This document shows positions 54,892 to 64,000 of a stretch of 64,000 bases of DNA, one piece after another; positions within the stretch are counted from its first letter, which is position 1, and every line of letters begins with the position of its first letter. The stretch lies in NCBI RefSeq assembly GCF_051014445.1, contig NW_027488377.1, positions 496,001 through 560,000 of the forward strand, written 5' to 3'. The stretch comes from Colletes latitarsis (lineage: Eukaryota; Arthropoda; Insecta; Hymenoptera; Colletidae). The notes beneath the pieces were generated by a model that ran no database searches, was not told the DNA's origin, and saw only the letters and a program-made list of their open reading frames with translations. Both the position numbers and the translations under genes were made by a program.

Positions 54892-57800
54892 TACTTACTA
54901 GCTAACTGCTTCCTTACTGGCTTGCGGCTTGCTTACTAGCTTGCGGCTTGCTTACTAGCTTACTTATTGCTTATCAGCTTACTGCTTGCTTACTAGCAGA
55001 TTACTAACCACCTAGCTTTCTGCTCGCTTAACAGCTCACTGGTTGCCTAGTAACTTACTGCTACCTTACTGGCTTATAGCTTGCTTAATAGCCTGGTGCT
55101 TGCTTTCTAGCTTACAGCACGCTTACTAACTTGCTGCATGTCTTCAAGCTTACTGCTCGCGTACTAGCATACTGCTTCCTTGCTAGCTACCACCAAGCTA
55201 TCTAGCTCACTGCTTGCTTACGAGATTACTGCTAGCTTACTCGTCTACTGCATGCTTACGAGCCAGCTGCTTGCTTCCTAGCTTACAGCTTGCTTACTAC
55301 CTTGCTGCTTGCTTAATAGGTAACTGCATTCGTACTAGCCTGCTGCTTGCTTTCTAGAACACTGCTTCCTTACTATCTTGTTGCTTGCTTCCCAGCTTAC
55401 AGCTTGCTTACTACCATCCTGCTTTCCGACAGGATAGCTGCTTTCTGACTACTCTGCTGCTTGCTTACAAGCTTACTGCTTGATTACTAGCCTGCTGCTT
55501 GCTTACCAGATTCCTGACTGCATATTGGCTTACTGCTTGCTTACTGGCATACCGCATCCTTACTAGCTTCCCTCTTGCTTACAAGCTCACTGCATGCTTA
55601 CTAGATACAGCTTGCTTACTACCATACTGCTAGCTTACTCGCTTACTGCTAGATGACTAGCTTGCTGCTTGCGTTCTAGCTTACTGCTTGCTTACTAGCA
55701 TACTGCTTCCTTACTAGCTCCCTCCTCGGTTACTAGCTCACTGCTTGCATACTAGATCACTGCTTGCTTATCAACTCACTGCTTGCTTACAAGATTGTTG
55801 CTTGCATACTAGCTCATTGCTTGCTTACACGCATACTGCTTTCTTACTAGCTTCCTTCTCGCTTACTAGCTCACTGCTTGCTTCCTAGCTTACTGCTTCT
55901 TTACTAGCATCCTGCTTGTTTACGAGCTCACTGCTTCCCCACTAGCATACTGCTTGCTTAATACCATACTAGCTAACACCTTCCTTACCAGGTAACTACT
56001 TGCTTACTAGCTTACAGGTTACTTACTAGCTTACTGCATGTTTGGTAGCATACTGCTTCCTTACTAGCTTCCTCCTCGCTTATTAGATCAATGCTAGCTT
56101 AGTAGCTTACTGGTTGCTTACTAGCTTACTGTTTGCTTACTAGCACACTGCATTCTTACTAGCTTTCTCCTCGCTTACTAGCTCAATGCTTGCCTACTAG
56201 CTCACTGCTTGCATACTAGCTTACTGCTTGCTTAGTAGCTTACTGCTTGCTTACTAGCTCACTGTTTGCATACAAATTTGCTGCTTGCTTAGTAGCTTAC
56301 TGCTTGCTTAGTAGCTTCCTGCTTGCTTACTAGCTCACTGCTTGCATACTAATTTGCTGCTTGCTTTCTAGCTTACAACTTGCTTACTAGCATACTGCTT
56401 TCTTACTAGCTACCAGCTTTCTGAATAGCCTGCAGCTTGCTCACAAGCTTACTGCTTGCTTACTAGCGTACGGCTTGCTTACTAGCGTACGGCTTGCTTA
56501 CTAGCTTACTGCTTCCTCACTAGCTTTCTCCTCGCTTACTAGCTCACTGCTTAGCTACTAGCTTAATGGCTGCTTAATAGCTCAGTGCTAGCTTAATCGC
56601 TTATTGCTCACTTACTACCTTGCTGCTTGCTTTCAAGCTTGCTGCTTGCTTACTAGCCTACTGCTACCTTTACTAGCTTCTTGCTTGCTTACTAGCTTCT
56701 TGCTTGCTTACAAGCTTACTGCTTCGCTACAAATTTACAGCTTCCCAACTAACTAACTGCATACTTACTAGCCTGTTGCTTGCTTCCAATCTTACAGTTT
56801 GCATAGTAGCTTACTGCTAGCAGATTTGCTTACTGCATGCTTGCAAGCCTGCTGCTTGCATAGTAGCTTGCTGCGTGCATTCTAGCTTCAAGCCTGGTTA
56901 CTAGTATACTGCCTTCAGCTAGCTTCCTGCTTTTTTTCTAGCTTGCTGCTTGCTTTCGAGCTTACTGCACACTTGTTTTCTTGCTGCTTGGTTTCAAGCT
57001 TACTGTTTGCATAGCAGCTTGCTGCTTGCTTTCTAGCTCACTGCTTGCTTGCTAGCATACTGCTTTTTTACTCTCTAGCAGCTTTCGGACTAGCCTGCAG
57101 CTTGCGTGCAAGACTACTGCTTGCATACTACTTAACAGCTTCCTTACTACAATCCTGCTTTCTTCCTAACTTACTACTCTCTTACTAGCCAGCTGCCTGC
57201 TTACTAGTTCTCTGCTAGCTTACTCGCACACTGCTTGTTTACCAACCCGCAGCTTGCTTTCCAGGTTAGTGCTACCTTACTAGCCAGCTGCATGCTTACT
57301 AGCTTACTTGTTGCTTACTAGCTTGCTGCTTGCTTAGTAGCTTACTGGTAACTTACTGGCATACAGCTTCCTTACTAGCTAACTGCTTTCTTACTAACTT
57401 GCGGCTTGCCTGGTAGCAATCTTATTGCTTACCATCTTACCGTATGCTTACTTGCACACTGCTAACCACTTAGCTTTCTGCTCGCTTACCAGCTCACTTG
57501 TTGCTTTGTAGCTCACTCCATCCTTACTAGCTTACTGTTTGCTTACTAGCTCACTGCTTGCTTGCTAGCATACTGCTTTTTTACTCGCTACGTGCTTTCT
57601 TACTAGCCAGCTGCTTCCTTACTAGCTTACTGCTTGCTTACTATCATACTGCTTCGTTACTAGCTTCCACCTCGCATTCTAGATCACTGCTTGCTTACGA
57701 GATTACTGCTAGCTTACTCGCTTAGGGATTGCTTACTAGCTTAATGCTTGCTTACTAGCTTACTACAAGCTTACTAGCTACCTGCTTTCATACTAGATTA

Positions 57801-59657
57801 CTGCTTGCTTACTAGCTTACAGGTTGCTAACTAGCTTACTGCGTACCTTGTAGCGAACGGCTTGCATACTAGCATACTGCTTGCTTACTAGCTTACTGGT
57901 TGCTTACGAGCATACTGCTTTCTTACTAGCTAATTGCTTCCTTTCTTTCCTCCTGCTTTCTTACTAGCTTACTTGTTTCCTACTAGCAAACTGCTTGCTC
58001 ACTAGTATACAGCTTCCTTACTATCTTCCTCCTCGCTTATTAGCTCACTGCTTGCTTAGTAGCTTACTGGTTGCTCACTAGCTTACTGCTTGCTTACTAG
58101 GACACTGCTAACCACCTAGCTTTCTGCTCGCTTACCAGTACACTGGTTGCTTACTAGCATACTGCATTCTTACTAGCTTATTGCTACCTTTCTTGCCTCC
58201 TGCTTGCATACTAGCTTACTTGTTTCCTACTAGCATACTGCTTGCATACTAGCATACTGCTCCCTTGCTAGCTTCCCCCTCGCTTACTAGCTTCCTGCGT
58301 GCTTTCTAGTTTACTGGTTGCTTACTAGCATACTGCAGCCTTACTAGCTCCCTGCCCGCTTACTAGATTACCGCTTGCTTACTAGCTTGCTGCTTGCTTA
58401 CTAGCATACTGCTTTCTTGCTAGCTTACTGCTTGCATTCTAGCTTACTGCATGCCTATCAGCTTACTGCTAGCTAACTAGCTAACTGGTATCTTACTAGC
58501 TTACTGCTTGCTTACTAGAGTACTGCTTCCTTACTAGCTTACTGGTTGCTTACATGCATGCTGCTTGCTCACTAGCTTACTGCTTGCTCACTAGCCCCTG
58601 CTTTCTTTCTAGCTTACTTCTTCGTTACTAGCTTCCTGCTTGCGTACTAGCTTACTGCTGGCTTACAGGCTCACTACTGGCTTACTAGCTAACCGCCTTC
58701 TTATCAGCATACTACTTGCTTACTAGTTTACTGCAGTGTTACCAGCTCCCTGCTCGCTTACTAGCTCGCTGATTGCTTATAAGCTTACTGCTTGCTTACA
58801 ACATTACTGCTTGCTTACTAGCTTACTGCTTGCATACTAGCTTACTGCTTGTTTTCTAGCATACCGCTTCCTGTCGAGCTTCCTGCTCGCTTACTTGTTC
58901 ACTGCTTGCTTACTAGCTTACTGCTTGCGTACTAGCTTACTGCTTGCCTATTAGCATACTGCTTTCCTATTAGCTGACCGCTTGCTTACTATATTACTTC
59001 TTGCTTACTAGCATACTGCTTCCTTACCAGCTACCTGCTCTGTTACCAGCTCACTGCTTGCTTACTTGCTTACTTCTTGCATACTAGCTTACTGCTTGCT
59101 TTCTGGCTTTCTGCTTTCTTACTAGCTGCTGCTTCTTTACTAGGTTCCTGCTCGCTTACTAGCTCACTGCTTGCGTACTAGCTTATTGCTAGCTTACACG
59201 CTTACTGCTTGCTTACTAGCCCGCTGCGTGCTTCCTAGCTTACTGCTTCCTTACTAGCTTCCTGCTTGCTTACTAGCTTACTGCTAGCTTACTCGTTTAG
59301 TGCTTGCCTGCAAGCTTGCTGCTTGCTTTCTAGCTTACTGCTTGCCTACTAGCATACTGTTCCCTTACTAGCTTCCTCCTCGCTTACGAGCTCACTGCTT
59401 GCTTACCAGCATACTGCTTTGTTACTAGGTTACCGCTTGCTTACTAGCATGCTTCATTCTTACTAACATAGTGCTTGCATACAACGTAACTGCTTTCTTA
59501 CTACAATCCTGCTTTCCTCCTAACTTACTCCTTCCTTACTAGCTTCCTGCTTCCTTACTAGCTAACTGCTAGCTGACTAGCTTACTGGTTGCTTACTAGC
59601 ATACTGCTTCCTTACTTGCTTCCTCCACGCTTACAAGCTTACTGCTTGCATGCCAGC
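54892..59657 (+). repeat. 19-bp satellite array, block 8
   Basis: Forward-orientation satellite, the second longest block here. No gene or other element was seen. Confidence 0.95.
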
Positions 59658-61408
59658 TTTTCTTTTTTTTTTTTTCGTGGGGAAAATCTTCGTAAGACTC
59701 CCTTCCACCTCTTTATGGGGAGGCGGAAGGGGTGTTTGGGATGACCGTTCTGCACGTTTTGGGAGGATACCGGGAATCGCTCGAAGCATACTTCAGGTAT
59801 CCTCCACGTGCCTGCGCTGTGCACCCATCCACGGGAGGACAAAAGGGTCCCCCGGGCTGTCACGCTATTTCATGGCGGCTGGACGAGGTCTCTCCGTCCT
59901 ACTGCCATCCGTCTCGGAGCCGCGTTCAGTAGCGGTTGCGAGCCCTGACTCGCCGCTCCATGCCACCGACGGTGCCTTCCGATGCGCCGGACTGGAATTA
60001 GGGTGGCACTCCCACTTCGGTCCGACCCCGCGCCTCGTGGCTGTTGGAGGCTCCCTTGAGGAACGTCCTCCCAGCCAGGGTCATCCGCCACGCCGCGTGG
60101 GCCGCCCACGACTCCCGGCGCCACGAGCATGGCGCGCACCATGCCCGGCAGCGAGACATCCCGCCCTATGACGCCAACCAGGACACGGCGCTCCCCCTCC
60201 CACGCAGGGCACACCTCGAGGGTGTGTTCAACCGTATCCTGCTCAGCGTCACAATGGCAGCAACGCGCCGTCGGCTCCTTCCCTATCCGGCACAGGTATC
60301 TCCCGAAGCTGCCATGCCCGGAGAACACCTGTGCCTTCCGGTAAGTGAGGCTTCCATGGCCTCTGTCCAGCCACTCACTCAGGAGTGGCCGAACAGCCCC
60401 GACTATCTGGTGCCCCGCGGTTGGCAGAGCCAATCGCTCCTGCCACGCGATCATCACGAACTGCCGGGCCTGGCGTTTCAAATCGCCCCAAGCAGATTCC
60501 TGCGCTCCCGGGACTGCTCCCACCCCCGCGCGACGGTCGACGCGGTGACGATACAGCACCGCGTGCGACCGCGCGAGGAGGTCTATGGGCGGCATCCCCG
60601 CAAGAACCGTCGCCGCCTCATGCGACACGATCCGGTACCCGCAGACGACCCGCAACGCCATCCGCCTCTGCACTCGTCGCAGCATCGTCATGCTGCGCCG
60701 GGAGGCCGCGAGGTCGTCCGCCCAAACGGGGGCCCCGTAAAGGGCCACCGACTGTACCATTGCCACATAGAGGCGGCGCACTCTGCCAGCCGGGCCCCCC
60801 ATGTTGGGTTGGATTCGGCCTAAAGCCGCGACCATCCCCTCCAAACGGGGGACCAGGTAACGGAAATACTCCTCGAAGCGCCAGTGGTTATCGAGGATCA
60901 GCCCCAGATACCTCATCTGGGGTTTCACCTCGATATCAGCCTCACCTACCCGGATCAGAGGGGGTGGCGGATCCTGCCAAGGTGAATGGAAAGCTATCAC
61001 ATCGGTCTTATGGACCGCCACCGTCATCCCCATCCCTCTTTATCCGACCGACGACGCGCTGTGCCCCCTCCACCGCGGGACGCTTGGCCCTCCCCCAGTA
61101 CGCCCCGACGGCCAGCACCAGTGTGTCATCTGCATAACACACGGCGCTGACGCCGTCGGGGAGGTCGGCCCGCAACACCTTATCGTATGCGACGTTCCAC
61201 AGGAGTGGCCCGAAGACCGATCCCTGCGGAAGGCCGCAGTACACCTCCCTCCGCATATCTCCATCCCTCGATCCACCTGCCACGGAGGTAATCCCCGACG
61301 ACTGTCCTGAGATAAGGAGGGACCCGACGATCTTCGAGCCCCCTCCTTATCTCTTCCCAGAGAAGGGTGTTAAAGGCGTTGGCAATATCCAAGGATACTG
61401 CCAAAGCC
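59658..61408 (-). mobile_element. LINE family N copy N-g, cut by Copia C2
   Basis: Minus-strand copy with poly(A) (T-run 59658-59675, one C), 3' UTR with both hairpins, and ORF2 back to RT motif A. At 61408 it ends against the LTR of Copia C2; no continuation appears on the other side within the window. The 3' UTR has lost a stretch compared with N-d (TTTGGGATGACCG where others have about 50 more bases). Confidence 0.87.
59978..61408 (-). pseudogene. LINE N-g ORF2, RT to C-terminus
   Basis: From the 61408 end: LAVSLDIANAFNTLLWEEIR (motif A), VYCGLPQGSVFGPLLWNVAY with the Gln that is a stop in N-d and N-e, CYADDTLVLAVGA (catalytic), then after a short frame change near 61035 VAVHKTDVIAFHSP, LYVAMVQSVALYGAPVWADD, FSGHGSFGRYLCRIGKEPTA, CCHCDAEQDTVEHTLEVC with intact zinc ligands. 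The C-terminal Arg-rich tail region is shortened (join near MVRAMLVAPGVVGG) and the frame runs on into 3' UTR. Confidence 0.88.
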
Positions 61409-61412
61409 TTAT

Positions 61413-61705
61413 TGGAAATAGGTGGTGGAATAAAAAAAACAATTTACTTTATATATAACTTTTACTAAGCTTTTACTAAACACGTGGAAGGCACGTCTTC
61501 ACGCTTTCAAAGGAACATACAGAATGAATAGGTCAGTGACGAAAAATTCGTCCCGTACCCTCAGACCCAATCGGTCCTATACTTTGTCTAAACAAGCCAA
61601 GGAAGGGATACAGCTGCACCCTCTTGACTTGTATTTCGAAACATACGCGTCGATGGTTTTTGTCACATAAAGAAAGCTTTCTCTTTTAGAAGAGAAAAAC
61701 CAACA
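61413..61705 (-). repeat. 3' LTR of Copia C2
   Basis: On the minus strand it begins TGTTGGTTTTTC directly after the purine-rich GAGGAGGCG and ends TTTCCA at the LINE junction, 293 bp. No partner in the window. Confidence 0.7.
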
Positions 61706-61718
61706 CGCCTCCTCAAAA
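61706..61718 (-). promoter_or_regulatory. Polypurine tract of Copia C2
   Basis: Minus strand TTTTTGAGGAGGCG immediately upstream of the LTR start TGTTGG. Confidence 0.7.
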
Positions 61719-61890
61719 ATTAATCGACTGCGCTAAACTAACGATATACCTTCCATGTGCTTTTTCTGGGGCAAATACATATGGTTCAACATTTGTTGCT
61801 GAGGATTAGGAAAACCCCGAAAAACCTAACCAAACCATTAGACTGGAATATAATACATTTTTACATATTTACAAGAATAATATTATTATA

Positions 61891-62557
61891 TTATTCCAAT
61901 CCCATTCCTGTTCTGAATTCCAGGAATTTGACTCCTGGTAGCGGTTTGGTCATAACATCCGCCAGCTGACTACCTGTGGAAATGTATTTCAGTTTAATTA
62001 CTTTCTTTTCAATCTGTTCTCTTGAGAAATGATACTTTATGTCTATATGTTTTGACCTTTTGTGATCAGTTGGATTATTCGCTATGCTAATACAACCATT
62101 ATTATCTTCATAGATAATAATTGGGTTTGAAATGTTTAATGTTATACTATTTGCTAATGACTTTAACCATAATGACTCTCTAACGGCTTCAAAAAGAGCC
62201 ATGTATTCAGCTTCTGTAGATGAAGCTGCTACTGATGCTTGTTTCTTTGTGTTCCAACAAATAGTGCAACGTTCAAATAATTTGAATAAGAAACCAGTAG
62301 TACTTTTTCTGTCATTTTTATCATTTCCTCCCCAATCAGAATCTACATAACCTGTTAAAATATTTTCATAACCACCTCGAACAAAGTTAATTTTATATCA
62401 ATCGATCCCTTCAAATATCTTAGTACTCGTTTTAAACATTTCCAGAGTTCCTCATTATTTTTATTTAGGTATCGACTTAAAATATTAATTGCCGTACGTA
62501 AATCTGGTCGAGTACATAACATTATATATGTTAAAATAGGTACGAGTTCGTGCAAAG
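61891..62557 (-). pseudogene. Copia C2 RT end and RNase H
   Basis: Pieces in one order: YIMLCTRPDLRTAINILSRY, LWKCLKRVLRYLKGSIDIKL, then after a break near 62397 GYVDSDWGGNDKNDRKSTTG with the RNase H Asp, SSTEAEYMALFEAVRESLWL, IIIYEDNNGCISIANNP, HKRSKHIDIKYHFSREQ and QLADVMTKPLPG, ending near 61891. Motifs typical of Copia RNase H are kept; only the C-terminal part of pol remains. Confidence 0.88.
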
Positions 62558-62762
62558 GTTATGATAAAACCTTGTCTCGTACCCTTTAACGAAGTATGGT
62601 CCGGATTACGAGGGATTGGAAATATGGGGGAAAGTGAGCGTACAATTGATAATTTTCTTTCGCCTAGTCCAATGGACTAGGCCATTTATTTAGGTTGAAA
62701 AAACAAGAACTTAAAGATTTAATAAATGCAACAGAAAATTAACGAGAAATTAGCTAAAATGG
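62558..62762. other. Unassigned spacer
   Basis: About 200 bases without coding or satellite. A nested inverted repeat (TACGAG..CTCGTA and AAGGTT..AACCTT) lies at 62541-62588; otherwise nothing recognised. Confidence 0.4.
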
Positions 62763-63201
62763 TGTTGGGCTGAGCCGGCTTGCCCTTACGGCTCTCGCCT
62801 CGGTCTTCTGTAACAAAAGAGACCGAAAACCAGCTATTAATAAAGGACAACGCTCGTCGCGTCGTCGGACTCGCTTTAATCCACACGCTCCTTCTTCCGT
62901 TTACGGTAAACAGGAGCGGGATTCTTACACAGCGATACACAACTGTGTTAGTGGACTGTATTATTATTTCAACGTTTCAGATTTTGGAAACGTTGAATTG
63001 CAGATGGGGAAGACGAGATTCTAATCTCGATCTTCCTACTGCTGCAGGTTTGGGTTTTGCGGGAGAGGACAACAGGTGGAGGTTGTAAGGCTCCAAGGGT
63101 TGTCAACTCCGCGGTCCCTCGCCGTTCCCTGGTCCGTACGGGACCGGTGTGATGCAGAGCCTTAACTGCGCAGAAGCGGCTGATTATTAAGGTTCTAACA
63201 C
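62763..63201. repeat. Putative LTR of an unassigned element
   Basis: Starts TGTTGGGC and ends GGTTCTAACA (439 bp), TG..CA with short inverted ends. AATAAA lies near 62839. The blocks at about 62950 and 63076 recur in the 3' region of Copia C1 (41261 and 41353). No clear tRNA-complementary site follows, so family and strand are open. Confidence 0.45.
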
Positions 63202-64000
63202 CACGGTGCCCTTTGAACGTAGTTCTACGTCGAGTGTCCGTACCCACTGACGATCTGGAACCCACGCTCGAGCAGGTCGAAACTAGCCGAGATATTTACC
63301 CAGGGAATGCCAATAAGGCCCCTATCGGGTGTTATCCCAAACTTTTGATTCGACCCTGGAAAACGACGAACCCAACCCAGGGATTTTGCAACGAAGGCTC
63401 CCTGTAGGTTGGGGTTCTGAACCGTGCAATCGCCAAACAGAGAATCAAGAAATTCTCTCGGTTCTCAAACACGACCACTGATTTCAGCAATACGTGTTTG
63501 TCCGTCACAACGGTGGCGATAATCAAGCACTGTTTAAGTGCAATCTGATTATATTCAGCCACCGATGGCGGGTTGTGAAAATTACTCAAATTATCGAGTA
63601 AATTTTCCCGTTCCTATGGTTCAGTTACCGCGGAAATCGAGATATTCTCACGAAACCGTAGGGTACGAAATTCGACTTGACGTGATTCTTTCGAATCCGC
63701 AGCAGTCTCTGTCTTGTACCGTTTCGGTTAAGTGGATCCACGATCGTATTAGACGAATCTAATTAATCGTATGTATCGATTCCGACAGATTGACGAGGTC
63801 GGCTCAGGAGATCCGCACTCGTCGAGAACCAGATAGCAAGTGTTCCCGAGACATACCTGCTTAACCGTGGCCACGAGGGAGGGGAAATTTTCATCTCACG
63901 GCGCTGTCTGGTTTAAGCTGTCTGTCTCTTACTAATTTTGTATCCTCTCTGAAATTTTGGCGTATTAACACGTGTTCTCAGGGAACCGTTACTAGGCCGA
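63202..64000. other. Unassigned noncoding sequence to the window end
   Basis: No satellite and no frame with recognisable protein. GGCGCTGTCT near 63901 also occurs near 42320, which hints that this may be leader sequence of the same unassigned element as inside Copia C1. Confidence 0.4.

Larger units (their letters stand above)
61413..62557 (-). mobile_element. Ty1/Copia element C2, 3' end only
   Basis: Minus-strand 3' part of a Copia element: 3' LTR (61413-61705), polypurine tract and the RNase H end of pol. It abuts LINE N-g on the left; on the right the coding sequence is lost near 62557. It differs strongly from C1. Confidence 0.85.

Noticed and set aside
60044..61137. Plus-strand frames over LINE N-g
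   Set aside because: Antisense of ORF2, rich in Arg/Pro from GC bias.
62780..63762. Short frames near the window end
   Set aside because: All under about 105 codons, overlapping on both strands, with no recognised motif.

Overview
The window looks like arthropod, probably insect, heterochromatin. Reasons: R1-clade non-LTR retrotransposons, a BEL/Pao element whose primer-binding site matches tRNA-Tyr, a Copia element primed from the 5' half of initiator tRNA-Met, and Ty3/Gypsy elements with a fused Gag-Pol frame. I found no host protein gene, rRNA or tRNA gene and no telomeric TTAGG array. Species cannot be named from the sequence.

The substrate is a 19-bp tandem satellite (consensus strand CTTACTAGCTTACTGCTTG) that fills about 27 kb of the 64 kb. 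Monomers are diverged, and longer blocks recur at exact multiples of 19 bp (171, 209, 570 bp), so it has higher-order structure. It runs in one orientation except at 30.68-32.66 kb, where it is reversed.

Layout: LINE 3' tail (1-88); satellite; LINE fragment (5.0-5.7 kb); degraded Gypsy G1 (5.77-10.28 kb); satellite; a 991-bp solo LTR with 4-bp target duplication (13.48-14.47 kb); satellite; a LINE cluster (18.9-30.7 kb) in which an R1-like element without poly(A) (M1, 20.14-26.19 kb) is nested in a LINE copy with a 13-bp target duplication, followed by a second LINE copy joined to the first one's poly(A) tail; inverted then normal satellite; a DNA-transposon MITE with 77-bp terminal inverted repeats (34.99-35.41 kb); Copia C1 (36.59-42.95 kb); Gypsy G2 (44.73-50.48 kb) with both LTRs, a TTAT duplication and a LINE fragment inserted in its reverse transcriptase; a BEL/Pao 5' half (53.07-54.89 kb); satellite; LINE copy N-g (59.66-61.41 kb) abutting a Copia 3' end C2 (61.41-62.56 kb); and a putative LTR with long noncoding sequence to the window end.

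The genes form no shared pathway; each is part of a mobile element and nearly all are broken. The window records order of events: satellite first, then LTR elements (C1 oldest by LTR divergence, G2 younger), LINE insertions into satellite and into G2, insertion of M1 into a LINE, and a probable inversion of about 13 kb. The observations most worth checking are a covarying 3' UTR hairpin pair in the LINE family, an extended tRNA-iMet-complementary stretch behind the Copia LTR, repeated hairpins in the M1 5' UTR, the SAP-domain Gag of the Gypsy elements, and noncoding retroelement-like blocks shared by two loci that I could not assign.
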